A stretch of DNA of 64,000 bases from contig JAZGUH010000204.1 in the NCBI GenBank assembly GCA_037893225.1, positions 124,001 to 188,000 on the forward strand, read 5' to 3'. A program made the translations under genes and the position numbers. Under the pieces are notes generated by a model. It saw nothing but the letters and a program-made list of their open reading frames with translations. It was not told where the DNA came from and did not search any database. Below are positions 24,435 to 38,826 of the stretch, piece by piece (position 1 is the first letter of the stretch; the number at the start of each line of letters is the position of its first letter). The DNA comes from Hippasteria phrygiana (taxonomy: Eukaryota; Echinodermata; Asteroidea; Valvatida; Goniasteridae).

Positions 24435-26754
24435 ATGAAATATCAACCAAATTCAGTAATTTTGACATGTATGGATAGCTTAGATCTGGCGCTACATGTT
24501 GCAATCATCGGCGGCTTCTTAGAGTTAACACTTGTGGAGAAAATTCAAACCTCGCAATGTTTATTTTCTTTCCGGCCAACATCTGTGTACATATTACCGT
24601 CTATTTATTGCTCCATGCATGTCAAATTCCCTGGGGTATGGACTTGCTTTACTCATTCATAATTGCATGAAATATCAACCAAATCCAGTAATTTTGACAT
24701 GTATGTATAGCTTAGATCTGGCGCTACATGTTGCAATCATCGGCGGCTTCCCAGAGTTAAAACTTGTAGAGAAAATTCGAACCTCGCAATGTTTATTTTC
24801 TTTCCGGCCAACATCTGTGTACATATTACCGTCTATTTATTGCTCCATGCCTGTCAAATTCCCTGGGGTATGGACTTGCTTTACTCATTCATAATTGCAT
24901 GAAATATCAACCAAATTCAGTAATGTTGACATGTATGTATAGCTTAGATCTGGCGCTACATGTTGCAATTATCGGCGGCTTCTTAGAGTTAAAACTTGTG
25001 GAGAAAATTCAAACCTCGCAATGTTTATTTTCTTTCCGGCCAACATCTGTGTACATATTACCGTCTATTTATTGCCCCATGCGTGTCAAATTCCCTGGGG
25101 TATGGACTTGCTTTACTCATTCATAATTGCATGAAATATCAACCAAATACAGTAATTTTGACATGTATGGATAGCTTAGATCTGGCGCTACATGTTGCAA
25201 TTATCGGCGGCTTCTTAGAGTTAACACTTGTGGAGAAAATTCAAACCTCGCAATGTTTATTTTCTTTCCGGCCACCATCTGTGTGCATATTACCTTTTAT
25301 TTATTGCTCCATGCCTGTCAAATTCCCTGGGGTATGGACTTGCTTTACTCATTCATGATTGCATGAAATATCAACCAAATGCAGTAATTTTGACTTGTAT
25401 GTATAGCTTAGATCTGGCGCTACATGTTGCAATCATCGGCGGCTTCCCAGAGTTAAAACTTGTGGAGAAAATTCAAACCTCGCAATGTTTATTTTCTTTC
25501 CGGCCAACATCTGTGTGCATGTTACCGTCTATTTATTGCTCCATGCATGTCAAATTCCCTGGGGTATGGACTTGCTTTACTCATTCATAATTGCATGAAA
25601 TATCAACCAAATACAGTAATTTTGACATGTATGGATAGCTTAGATCTGGCGCTACATGTTGCAATCATCGGCGGCTTCCCAGAGTTAAAACTTGTAGAGA
25701 AAATTCGAACCTCGCAATGTTTATTTTCTTTCCGGCCAACATCTGTGTACATATTACCGTCTATTTATTGCTCCATGCCTGTCAAATTCCCTGGGGTATG
25801 GACTTGCTTTACTCATTCATAATTGCATGAAATATCAACCAAATTCAGTAATGTTGACATGTATGTATAGCTTAGATCTGGCGCTACATGTTGCAATTAT
25901 CGGCGGCTTCCCAGAGTTAAAACTTGTAGAGAAAATTCGAACCTCGCAATGTTTATTTTCTTTCCGGCCAACATCTGTGTACATATTACCGTCTATTTAT
26001 TGCTCCATGCCTGTCAAATTCCCTGGGGTATGGACTTGCTTTACTCATTCATAATTGCATGAAATATCAACCAAATTCAGTAATGTTGACATGTATGTAT
26101 AGCTTAGATCTGGCGCTACATGTTGCAATTATCGGCGGCTTCTTAGAGTTAACACTTGTAGAGAAAATTCAAACCTCGCAATGTTTATTTTCTTTCCGGC
26201 CACCATCTGTGTGCATATTACCTTTTATTTATTGCTCCATGCCTGTCAAATTCCCTGGGGTATGGACTTGCTTTACTCATTCATAATTGCATGAAATATC
26301 AACCAAATGCAGTAATTTTGACATGTATGTATAGCTTAGATCTGGCGCTACATGTTGCAATCATCGGCGGCTTCCCAGAGTTAAAACTTGTGGAGAAAAT
26401 TCAAACCTCGCAATGTTTATTTTCTTTCCGGCCAACATCTGTGTACATATTACCGTCTATTTATTGCTCCATGCCTGTCAAATTCCCTGGGGTATGGACT
26501 TGCTTTACTCATTCATAATTGCATGAAATATCAACCAAATCCAGTAATTTTGACATGTATGTATAGCTTAGATCTGGCGCTACATGTTGCAATCATCGGC
26601 GGCTTCCCAGAGTTAAAACTTGTAGAGAAAATTCGAACCTCGCAATGTTTATTTTCTTTCCGGCCAACATCTGTGTACATATTACCGTCTATTTATTGCT
26701 CCATGCCTGTCAAATTCCCTGGGGTATGGACTTGCTTTACTCATTCATAATTGC
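24435..26754 (+). repeat. 10-mer HOR copy (2320 bp)
   Basis: Order A B I J L O P Q M B, including the cattcatgattgc ending of the J unit. It adjoins the previous copy directly. It is the cleanest copy to use as the reference for this HOR. Confidence 0.88.
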
Positions 26755-27682
26755 ATGAAATATCAACCAAATTCAGTAATTTTGACATGTATGGATAGCT
26801 TAGATCTGGCGCTACATGTTGCAATTATCGGCGGCTTCTTAGAATTAACACTTGTGGAGAAAATTCAAACCTCGCAATGTTTATTTTCTTTCCGGCCAAC
26901 ATCTGTGTACATATTACCGTCTATTCATTGCTCCATGCATGTCAAATTCCCTGGGGTATGGACTTGCTTTACTCATTCATAATTGCATGAAATATCAACC
27001 AAATTCAGTAATTTTGACATGTATGGATAGCTTAGATCTGGCGCTACATGTTGCAATCATCGGCGGCTTCTTAGAGTTAACACTTGTGGAGAAAATTCAA
27101 ACCTCGCAATGTTTATTTTCTTTCCGGCCAACATCTGTGTACATATTACCGTATATTTATTGCTCCATGCATGTCAAATTCCCTGGGGTATGGACTTGCT
27201 TTACTCATTCATAATTGCATGAAATATCAACCAAATCCAGTAATTTTGACATGTATGGATAGCTTAGATCTGGCGCTACATGTTGCAATTATCGGCGGCT
27301 TCCCAGAGTTAAAACTTGTAGAGAAAATTCGAACCTCGCAATGTTTATTTTCTTTCCGGCCAACATCTGTGTACATATTACCGTCTATTTATTGCTCCAT
27401 GCATGTCAAATTCCCTGGGGTATGGACTTGCTTTACTCATTCATAATTGCATGAAATATCAACCAAATACAGTAATTTTGACATGTATGGATAGCTTAGA
27501 TCTGGCGCTACATGTTGCAATTATTGGCGGCTTCTTAGAATTAACACTTGTGGAGAAAATTCAAACCTCGCAATGTTTATTTTCTTTCCGGCCAACATCT
27601 GTGTACATATTACCGTCTATTTATTGCTCCATACATGTCAAATTCCCTGGGGTATGGACTTGCTTTACTCATTCATAATTGC
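26755..27682 (+). repeat. Four-unit interruption between 10-mer copies (T-like, A, S, F)
   Basis: Units are a T-like unit with aaattcag and attcattgc, an A with a private taccgtatatt, an S, and an F with attattggcgg (a CpG to TpG change). A related S-F pair precedes the HOR copy at 33259, with the same attattggcgg marker, so this short linker travels with the HOR. Confidence 0.75.
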
Positions 27683-30234
27683 ATGAAATATCAACCAAAT
27701 TCAGTAATTTTGACATGTATGGATAGCTTAGATCTGGCGCTACATGTTGCAATCATCGGCGGCTTCTTAGAGTTAACACTTGTGGAGAAAATTCAAACCT
27801 CGCAATGTTTATTTTCTTTCCGGCCAACATCTGTGTACATATTACCGTCTATTTATTGCTCCATGCATGTCAAATTCCCTGGGGTATGGACTTGCTTTAC
27901 TCATTCATAATTGCATGAAATATCAACCAAATCCAGTAATTTTGACATGTATGTATAGCTTAGATCTGGCGCTACATGTTGCAATCATCGGCGGCTTCCC
28001 AGAGTTAAAACTTGTAGAGAAAATTCGAACCTCGCAATGTTTATTTTCTTTCCGGCCAACATCTGTGTACATATTACCGTCTATTTATTGCTCCATGCGT
28101 GTCAAATTCCCTGGGGTATGGGCTTGCTTTACTCATTCATAATTGCATGAAATATCAACCAAATTCAGTAATGTTGACATGTATGTATAGCTTAGATCTG
28201 GCGCTACATGTTGCAATCATCGGCGGCTTCCCAGAGTTAAAACTTGTAGAGAAAATTCGAACCTCGCAATGTTTATTTTCTTTCCGGCCAACATCTGTGT
28301 ACATATTACCGTCTATTTATTGCTCCATGCCTGTCAAATTCCCTGGGGTATGGACTTGCTTTACTCATTCATAATTGCATGAAATATCAACCAAATTCAG
28401 TAATGTTGACATGTATGTATAGCTTAGATCTGGCGCTACATGTTGCAATTATCGGCGGCTTCTTAGAGTTAAAACTTGTGGAGAAAATTCAAACCTCGCA
28501 ATGTTTATTTTCTTTCCGGCCAACATCTGTGTACATATTACCGTCTATTTATTGCCCCATGCGTGTCAAATTCCCTGGGGTATGGACTTGCTTTACTCAT
28601 TCATAATTGCATGAAATATCAACCAAATACAGTAATTTTGACATGTATGGATAGCTTAGATCTGGCGCTACATGTTGCAATTATCGGCGGCTTCTTAGAG
28701 TTAACACTTGTGGAGAAAATTCAAACCTCGCAATGTTTATTTTCTTTCCGGCCACCATCTGTGTGCATATTACCTTTTATTTATTGCTCCATGCCTGTCA
28801 AATTCCCTGGGGTATGGACTTGCTTTACTCATTCATGATTGCATGAAATATCAACCAAATGCAGTAATTTTGACTTGTATGTATAGCTTAGATCTGGCGC
28901 TACATGTTGCAATCATCGGCGGCTTCCCAGAGTTAAAACTTGTGGAGAAAATTCAAACCTCGCAATGTTTATTTTCTTTCCGGCCAACATCTGTGTGCAT
29001 GTTACCGTCTATTTATTGCTCCATGCATGTCAAATTCCCTGGGGTATGGACTTGCTTTACTCATTCATAATTGCATGAAATATCAACCAAATACAGTAAT
29101 TTTGACATGTATGGATAGCTTAGATCTGGCGCTACATGTTGCAATCATCGGCGGCTTCCCAGAGTTAAAACTTGTAGAGAAAATTCGAACCTCGCAATGT
29201 TTATTTTCTTTCCGGCCAACATCTGTGTACATATTACCGTCTATTTATTGCTCCATGCCTGTCAAATTCCCTGGGGTATGGACTTGCTTTACTCATTCAT
29301 AATTGCATGAAATATCAACCAAATTCAGTAATGTTGACATGTATGTATAGCTTAGATCTGGCGCTACATGTTGCAATTATCGGCGGCTTCCCAGAGTTAA
29401 AACTTGTAGAGAAAATTCGAACCTCGCAATGTTTATTTTCTTTCCGGCCAACATCTGTGTACATATTACCGTCTATTTATTGCTCCATGCCTGTCAAATT
29501 CCCTGGGGTATGGACTTGCTTTACTCATTCATAATTGCATGAAATATCAACCAAATTCAGTAATGTTGACATGTATGTATAGCTTAGATCTGGCGCTACA
29601 TGTTGCAATTATCGGCGGCTTCTTAGAGTTAACACTTGTAGAGAAAATTCAAACCTCGCAATGTTTATTTTCTTTCCGGCCACCATCTGTGTGCATATTA
29701 CCTTTTATTTATTGCTCCATGCCTGTCAAATTCCCTGGGGTATGGACTTGCTTTACTCATTCATAATTGCATGAAATATCAACCAAATGCAGTAATTTTG
29801 ACATGTATGTATAGCTTAGATCTGGCGCTACATGTTGCAATCATCGGCGGCTTCCCAGAGTTAAAACTTGTGGAGAAAATTCAAACCTCGCAATGTTTAT
29901 TTTCTTTCCGGCCAACATCTGTGTACATATTACCGTCTATTTATTGCTCCATGCCTGTCAAATTCCCTGGGGTATGGACTTGCTTTACTCATTCATAATT
30001 GCATGAAATATCAACCAAATCCAGTAATTTTGACATGTATGTATAGCTTAGATCTGGCGCTACATGTTGCAATCATCGGCGGCTTCCCAGAGTTAAAACT
30101 TGTAGAGAAAATTCGAACCTCGCAATGTTTATTTTCTTTCCGGCCAACATCTGTGTACATATTACCGTCTATTTATTGCTCCATGCCTGTCAAATTCCCT
30201 GGGGTATGGACTTGCTTTACTCATTCATAATTGC
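27683..30234 (+). repeat. 11-mer version of the HOR with an extra P-like unit
   Basis: Order A B* P* I J L O P Q M B. B* ends catgcgtg and has gtatgggcttgc, and P* has gcaatcatcgg instead of gcaattatcgg. The same B*-P* pair precedes I-J at 36507-36970 and at 39755-40218. It is therefore an inherited HOR variant and not a one-off error. Confidence 0.8.
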
Positions 30235-32554
30235 ATGAAATATCAACCAAATTCAGTAATTTTGACATGTATGGATAGCTTAGATCTGGCGCTACATGTT
30301 GCAATCATCGGCGGCTTCTTAGAGTTAACACTTGTGGAGAAAATTCAAACCTCGCAATGTTTATTTTCTTTCCGGCCAACATCTGTGTACATATTACCGT
30401 CTATTTATTGCTCCATGCATGTCAAATTCCCTGGGGTATGGACTTGCTTTACTCATTCATAATTGCATGAAATATCAACCAAATCCAGTAATTTTGACAT
30501 GTATGTATAGCTTAGATCTGGCGCTACATGTTGCAATCATCGGCGGCTTCCCAGAGTTAAAACTTGTAGAGAAAATTCGAACCTCGCAATGTTTATTTTC
30601 TTTCCGGCCAACATCTGTGTACATATTACCGTCTATTTATTGCTCCATGCCTGTCAAATTCCCTGGGGTATGGACTTGCTTTACTCATTCATAATTGCAT
30701 GAAATATCAACCAAATTCAGTAATGTTGACATGTATGTATAGCTTAGATCTGGCGCTACATGTTGCAATTATCGGCGGCTTCTTAGAGTTAAAACTTGTG
30801 GAGAAAATTCAAACCTCGCAATGTTTATTTTCTTTCCGGCCAACATCTGTGTACATATTACCGTCTATTTATTGCCCCATGCGTGTCAAATTCCCTGGGG
30901 TATGGACTTGCTTTACTCATTCATAATTGCATGAAATATCAACCAAATACAGTAATTTTGACATGTATGGATAGCTTAGATCTGGCGCTACATGTTGCAA
31001 TTATCGGCGGCTTCTTAGAGTTAACACTTGTGGAGAAAATTCAAACCTCGCAATGTTTATTTTCTTTCCGGCCACCATCTGTGTGCATATTACCTTTTAT
31101 TTATTGCTCCATGCCTGTCAAATTCCCTGGGGTATGGACTTGCTTTACTCATTCATGATTGCATGAAATATCAACCAAATGCAGTAATTTTGACTTGTAT
31201 GTATAGCTTAGATCTGGCGCTACATGTTGCAATCATCGGCGGCTTCCCAGAGTTAAAACTTGTGGAGAAAATTCAAACCTCGCAATGTTTATTTTCTTTC
31301 CGGCCAACATCTGTGTGCATGTTACCGTCTATTTATTGCTCCATGCATGTCAAATTCCCTGGGGTATGGACTTGCTTTACTCATTCATAATTGCATGAAA
31401 TATCAACCAAATACAGTAATTTTGACATGTATGGATAGCTTAGATCTGGCGCTACATGTTGCAATCATCGGCGGCTTCCCAGAGTTAAAACTTGTAGAGA
31501 AAATTCGAACCTCGCAATGTTTATTTTCTTTCCGGCCAACATCTGTGTACATATTACCGTCTATTTATTGCTCCATGCCTGTCAAATTCCCTGGGGTATG
31601 GACTTGCTTTACTCATTCATAATTGCATGAAATATCAACCAAATTCAGTAATGTTGACATGTATGTATAGCTTAGATCTGGCGCTACATGTTGCAATTAT
31701 CGGCGGCTTCCCAGAGTTAAAACTTGTAGAGAAAATTCGAACCTCGCAATGTTTATTTTCTTTCCGGCCAACATCTGTGTACATATTACCGTCTATTTAT
31801 TGCTCCATGCCTGTCAAATTCCCTGGGGTATGGACTTGCTTTACTCATTCATAATTGCATGAAATATCAACCAAATTCAGTAATGTTGACATGTATGTAT
31901 AGCTTAGATCTGGCGCTACATGTTGCAATTATCGGCGGCTTCTTAGAGTTAACACTTGTAGAGAAAATTCAAACCTCGCAATGTTTATTTTCTTTCCGGC
32001 CACCATCTGTGTGCATATTACCTTTTATTTATTGCTCCATGCATGTCAAATTCCCTGGGGTATGGACTTGCTTTACTCATTCATAATTGCATGAAATATC
32101 AACCAAATGCAGTAATTTTGACATGTATGTATAGCTTAGATCTGGCGCTACATGTTGCAATCATCGGCGGCTTCCCAGAGTTAAAACTTGTGGAGAAAAT
32201 TCAAACCTCGCAATGTTTATTTTCTTTCCGGCCAACATCTGTGTACATATTACCGTCTATTTATTGCTCCATGCCTGTCAAATTCCCTGGGGTATGGACT
32301 TGCTTTACTCATTCATAATTGCATGAAATATCAACCAAATCCAGTAATTTTGACATGTATGTATAGCTTAGATCTGGCGCTACATGTTGCAATCATCGGC
32401 GGCTTCCCAGAGTTAAAACTTGTAGAGAAAATTCGAACCTCGCAATGTTTATTTTCTTTCCGGCCAACATCTGTGTACATATTACCGTCTATTTATTGCT
32501 CCATGCCTGTCAAATTCCCTGGGGTATGGACTTGCTTTACTCATTCATAATTGC
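30235..32554 (+). repeat. 10-mer HOR copy (2320 bp)
   Basis: Order A B I J L O P Q M B, as in the copies at 22115 and 24435. The Q unit ends catgcatg (near 32040) where other Q units have catgcctg. Confidence 0.86.
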
Positions 32555-33258
32555 ATGAAATATCAACCAAATTCAGTAATTTTGACATGTATGGATAGCT
32601 TAGATCTGGCGCTACATGTTGCAATCATCGGCGGCTTCCCAGAGTTAAAACTTGTAGAGAAGTAGAGAAAATTCAAAGGTCGCAATGTTTATTTTCTTTC
32701 CGGCCAACATCTGTGTACATATTACCGTCTATTTATTGCTCCATGCATGTCAAATTCCCTGGGGTATGGACTTGCTTTACTCATTCATAATTGCATGAAA
32801 TATCAACCAAATCCAGTAATTTTGACATGTATGGATAGCTTAGATCTGGCGCTACATGTTGCAATTATCGGCGGCTTCCCAGAGTTAAAACTTGTAGAGA
32901 AAATTCGAACCTCGCAATGTTTATTTTCTTTCCGGCCAACATCTGTGTACATATTACAGTCTATTTATTGCTCCATGCATGTCAAATTCCCTGGGGTATG
33001 GACTTGCTTTACTCATTCATAATTGCATGAAATATCAACCAAATACAGTAATTTTGACATGTATGGATAGCTTAGATCTGGCGCTACATGTTGCAATTAT
33101 TGGCGGCTTCTTAGAATTAACACTTGTGGAGAAAATTCAAACCTCGCAATGTTTATTTTCTTTCCGGCCAACATCTGTGTACATATTACCGTCTATTTAT
33201 TGCTCCATACATGTCAAATTCCCTGGGGTATGGACTTGCTTTACTCATTCATAATTGC
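32555..33258 (+). repeat. Three-unit linker containing the only length change in the main array
   Basis: 704 bp, which is three units plus 8 bp. The first unit is a patchwork: A-type head, cccagag with cttgtag as in B/O/S, then an A-like caa and a catgcatg tail, with the 8-bp duplication between the patches. The second is an S with a private attacagtc, and the third is an F with attattggcgg. The next 10-mer copy starts immediately after it. Confidence 0.85.
32654..32669 (+). repeat. 8-bp tandem duplication (gtagagaa x2)
   Basis: gtagagaa at 32654-32661 is repeated at 32662-32669 before aattc, where every other unit has one copy. It shifts the 232-bp register by 8 for the rest of the main array. 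Eight bases further on, 32678-32679 read gg (aaaggtcgc) where other units read cc (aaacctcgc). The clustering suggests one repair event. Confidence 0.92.
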
Positions 33259-35578
33259 ATGAAATATCAACCAAATTCAGTAATTTTGACATGTATGGAT
33301 AGCTTAGATCTGGCGCTACATGTTGCAATCATCGGCGGCTTCTTAGAGTTAACACTTGTGGAGAAAATTCAAACCTCGCAATGTTTATTTTCTTTCCGGC
33401 CAACATCTGTGTACATATTACCGTCTATTTATTGCTCCATGCATGTCAAATTCCCTGGGGTATGGACTTGCTTTACTCATTCATAATTGCATGAAATATC
33501 AACCAAATCCAGTAATTTTGACATGTATGTATAGCTTAGATCTGGCGCTACATGTTGCAATCATCGGCGGCTTCCCAGAGTTAAAACTTGTAGAGAAAAT
33601 TCGAACCTCGCAATGTTTATTTTCTTTCCGGCCAACATCTGTGTACATATTACCGTCTATTTATTGCTCCATGCCTGTCAAATTCCCTGGGGTATGGACT
33701 TGCTTTACTCATTCATAATTGCATGAAATATCAACCAAATTCAGTAATGTTGACATGTATGTATAGCTTAGATCTGGCGCTACATGTTGCAATTATCGGC
33801 GGCTTCTTAGAGTTAAAACTTGTGGAGAAAATTCAAACCTCGCAATGTTTATTTTCTTTCCGGCCAACATCTGTGTACATATTACCGTCTATTTATTGCC
33901 CCATGCGTGTCAAATTCCCTGGGGTATGGACTTGCTTTACTCATTCATAATTGCATGAAATATCAACCAAATACAGTAATTTTGACATGTATGGATAGCT
34001 TAGATCTGGCGCTACATGTTGCAATTATCGGCGGCTTCTTAGAGTTAACACTTGTGGAGAAAATTCAAACCTCGCAATGTTTATTTTCTTTCCGGCCACC
34101 ATCTGTGTGCATATTACCTTTTATTTATTGCTCCATGCCTGTCAAATTCCCTGGGGTATGGACTTGCTTTACTCATTCATGATTGCATGAAATATCAACC
34201 AAATGCAGTAATTTTGACTTGTATGTATAGCTTAGATCTGGCGCTACATGTTGCAATCATCGGCGGCTTCCCAGAGTTAAAACTTGTGGAGAAAATTCAA
34301 ACCTCGCAATGTTTATTTTCTTTCCGGCCAACATCTGTGTGCATGTTACCGTCTATTTATTGCTCCATGCATGTCAAATTCCCTGGGGTATGGACTTGCT
34401 TTACTCATTCATAATTGCATGAAATATCAACCAAATACAGTAATTTTGACATGTATGGATAGCTTAGATCTGGCGCTACATGTTGCAATCATCGGCGGCT
34501 TCCCAGAGTTAAAACTTGTAGAGAAAATTCGAACCTCGCAATGTTTATTTTCTTTCCGGCCAACATCTGTGTACATATTACCGTCTATTTATTGCTCCAT
34601 GCCTGTCAAATTCCCTGGGGTATGGACTTGCTTTACTCATTCATAATTGCATGAAATATCAACCAAATTCAGTAATGTTGACATGTATGTATAGCTTAGA
34701 TCTGGCGCTACATGTTGCAATTATCGGCGGCTTCCCAGAGTTAAAACTTGTAGAGAAAATTCGAACCTCGCAATGTTTATTTTCTTTCCGGCCAACATCT
34801 GTGTACATATTACCGTCTATTTATTGCTCCATGCCTGTCAAATTCCCTGGGGTATGGACTTGCTTTACTCATTCATAATTGCATGAAATATCAACCAAAT
34901 TCAGTAATGTTGACATGTATGTATAGCTTAGATCTGGCGCTACATGTTGCAATTATCGGCGGCTTCTTAGAGTTAACACTTGTAGAGAAAATTCAAACCT
35001 CGCAATGTTTATTTTCTTTCCGGCCACCATCTGTGTGCATATTACCTTTTATTTATTGCTCCATGCCTGTCAAATTCCCTGGGGTATGGACTTGCTTTAC
35101 TCATTCATAATTGCATGAAATATCAACCAAATGCAGTAATTTTGACATGTATGTATAGCTTAGATCTGGCGCTACATGTTGCAATCATCGGCGGCTTCCC
35201 AGAGTTAAAACTTGTGGAGAAAATTCAAACCTCGCAATGTTTATTTTCTTTCCGGCCAACATCTGTGTACATATTACCGTCTATTTATTGCTCCATGCCT
35301 GTCAAATTCCCTGGGGTATGGACTTGCTTTACTCATTCATAATTGCATGAAATATCAACCAAATCCAGTAATTTTGACATGTATGTATAGCTTAGATCTG
35401 GCGCTACATGTTGCAATCATCGGCGGCTTCCCAGAGTTAAAACTTGTAGAGAAAATTCGAACCTCGCAATGTTTATTTTCTTTCCGGCCAACATCTGTGT
35501 ACATATTACCGTCTATTTATTGCTCCATGCCTGTCAAATTCCCTGGGGTATGGACTTGCTTTACTCATTCATAATTGC
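33259..35578 (+). repeat. 10-mer HOR copy (2320 bp), last standard one
   Basis: Order A B I J L O P Q M B with the cattcatgattgc marker in J. To the right the order degenerates, beginning with an I/J hybrid unit. Confidence 0.86.
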
Positions 35579-36506
35579 ATGAAATATCAACCAAATTCAG
35601 TAATGTTGACATGTATGTATAGCTTAGATCTGGCGCTACATGTTGCAATTATCGGCGGCTTCTTAGAGTTAAAACTTGTGGAGAAAATTCAAACCTCGCA
35701 ATGTTTATTTTCTTTCCGGCCAACATCTGTGTGCATATTACCTTTTATTTATTGCTCCATGCCTGTCAAATTCCCTGGGGTATGGACTTGCTTTACTCAT
35801 TCATAATTGCATGAAATATCAACCAAATGCAGTAATTTTGACTTGTATGTATAGCTTAGATCTGGCGCTACATGTTGCAATCATCGGCGGCTTCCCAGAG
35901 TTAAAACTTGTGGAGAAAATTCAAACCTCGCAATGTTTATTTTCTTTCCGGCCAACATCTGTGTGCATGTTACCGTCTATTTATTGCTCCATGCATGTCA
36001 AATTCCCTGGGGTATGGACTTGCTTTACTCATTCATAATTGCATGAAATATCAACCAAATGCAGTAATTTTGACATGTATGTATAGCTTAGATCTGGCGC
36101 TACATGTTGCAATCATCGGCGGCTTCTTAGAGTTAACACTTGTGGAGAAAATTCAAACCTCGCAATGTTTATTTTCTTTCCGGCCAACATCTGTGTACAT
36201 ATTACCGTCTATTTATTGCTCCATGCATGTCAAATTCCCTGGGGTATGGACTTGCTTTACTCATTCATAATTGCATGAAATATCAACCAAATCCAGTAAT
36301 TTTGACATGTATGGATAGCTTAGATCTGGCGCTACATGTTGCAATCATCGGCGGCTTCTTAGAGTTAACACTTGTGGAGAAAATTCAAACCTCGCAATGT
36401 TTATTTTCTTTCCGGCCAACATCTGTGTACATATTACCGTCTATTTATTGCTCCATGCATGTCAAATTCCCTGGGGTATGGACTTGCTTTACTCATTCAT
36501 AATTGC
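35579..36506 (+). repeat. Hybrid units after the last standard HOR copy
   Basis: The first unit (35579-35810) has the I head (agtaatgttg, ttagagttaaaa, gccaacatc) and the J tail (gtgcatattacctttt, catgcctg). It sits exactly where I and J would be in the next HOR copy and is followed by L. The next two units are mosaics with an A-like second half (36043-36274 and 36275-36506). Confidence 0.8.
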
Positions 36507-38826
36507 ATGAAATATCAACCAAATCCAGTAATTTTGACATGTATGTATAGCTTAGATCTGGCGCTACATGTTGCAATCATCGGCGGCTTCCCAGAGTTAA
36601 AACTTGTAGAGAAAATTCGAACCTCGCAATGTTTATTTTCTTTCCGGCCAACATCTGTGTACATATTACCGTCTATTTATTGCACCATGCGTGTCAAATT
36701 CCCTGGGGTATGGACTTGCTTTACTCATTCATAATTGCATGAAATATCAACCAAATTCAGTAATGTTGACATGTATGTATAGCTTAGATCTGGCGCTACA
36801 TGTTGCAATCATCGGCGGCTTCCCAGAGTTAAAACTTGTAGAGAAAATTCGAACCTCGCAATGTTTATTTTCTTTCCGGCCAACATCTGTGTACATATTA
36901 CCGTCTATTTATTGCTCCATGCCTGTCAAATTCCCTGGGGTATGGACTTGCTTTACTCATTCATAATTGCATGAAATATCAACCAAATTCAGTAATGTTG
37001 ACATGTATGTATAGCTTAGATCTGGCGCTACATGTTGCAATTATCGGCGGCTTCTTAGAGTTAAAACTTGTGGAGAAAATTCAAACCTCGCAATGTTTAT
37101 TTTCTTTCCGGCCAACATCTGTGTACATATTACCGTCTATTTATTGCCCCATGCGTGTCAAATTCCCTGGGGTATGGACTTGCTTTACTCATTCATAATT
37201 GCATGAAATATCAACCAAATACAGTAATTTTGACATGTATGGATAGCTTAGATCTGGCGCTACATGTTGCAATTATCGGCGGCTTCTTAGAGTTAACACT
37301 TGTGGAGAAAATTCAAACCTCGCAATGTTTATTTTCTTTCCGGCCACCATCTGTGTGCATATTACCTTTTATTTATTGCTCCATGCATGTCAAATTCCCT
37401 GGGGTATGGACTTGCTTTACTCATTCATAATTGCATGAAATATCAACCAAATGCAGTAATTTTGACTTGTATGTATAGCTTAGATCTGGCGCTACATGTT
37501 GCAATCATCGGCGGCTTCCCAGAGTTAAAACTTGTGGAGAAAATTCAAACCTCGCAATGTTTATTTTCTTTCCGGCCAACATCTGTGTGCATGTTACCGT
37601 CTATTTATTGCTCCATGCATGTCAAATTCCCTGGGGTATGGACTTGCTTTACTCATTCATAATTGCATGAAATATCAACCAAATACAGTAATTTTGACAT
37701 GTATGGATAGCTTAGATCTGGCGCTACATGTTGCAATCATCGGCGGCTTCCCAGAGTTAAAACTTGTAGAGAAAATTCGAACCTCGCAATGTTTATTTTC
37801 TTTCCGGCCAACATCTGTGTACATATTACCGTCTATTTATTGCTCCATGCCTGTCAAATTCCCTGGGGTATGGACTTGCTTTACTCATTCATAATTGCAT
37901 GAAATATCAACCAAATTCAGTAATGTTGACATGTATGTATAGCTTAGATCTGGCGCTACATGTTGCAATTATCGGCGGCTTCCCAGAGTTAAAACTTGTA
38001 GAGAAAATTCGAACCTCGCAATGTTTATTTTCTTTCCGGCCAACATCTGTGTACATATTACCGTCTATTTATTGCTCCATGCCTGTCAAATTCCCTGGGG
38101 TATGGACTTGCTTTACTCATTCATAATTGCATGAAATATCAACCAAATTCAGTAATGTTGACATGTATGTATAGCTTAGATCTGGCGCTACATGTTGCAA
38201 TTATCGGCGGCTTCTTAGAGTTAACACTTGTAGAGAAAATTCAAACCTCGCAATGTTTATTTTCTTTCCGGCCACCATCTGTGTGCATATTACCTTTTAT
38301 TTATTGCTCCATGCCTGTCAAATTCCCTGGGGTATGGACTTGCTTTACTCATTCATAATTGCATGAAATATCAACCAAATGCAGTAATTTTGACATGTAT
38401 GTATAGCTTAGATCTGGCGCTACATGTTGCAATCATCGGCGGCTTCCCAGAGTTAAAACTTGTGGAGAAAATTCAAACCTCGCAATGTTTATTTTCTTTC
38501 CGGCCAACATCTGTGTACATATTACCGTCTATTTATTGCTCCATGCCTGTCAAATTCCCTGGGGTATGGACTTGCTTTACTCATTCATAATTGCATGAAA
38601 TATCAACCAAATCCAGTAATGTTGACATGTATGTATAGCTTAGATCTGGCGCTACATGTTGCAATCATCGGCGGCTTCCCAGAGTTAAAACTTGTAGAGA
38701 AAATTCGAACCTCGCAATGTTTATTTTCTTTCCGGCCAACATCTGTGTACATATTACCGTCTATTTATTGCTCCATGCCTGTCAAATTCCCTGGGGTATG
38801 GACTTGCTTTACTCATTCATAATTGC
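36507..38826 (+). repeat. 10-mer variant B*-P-I-J-L-O-P-Q-M-B
   Basis: Ten units. B* ends in gcaccatgcgtg, P has gcaatcatcgg, and the J unit ends catgcatg and lacks the cattcatgattgc marker of earlier copies. The last B has agtaatgttg. It is a related but distinct sub-lineage of the 2320-bp HOR. Confidence 0.8.
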
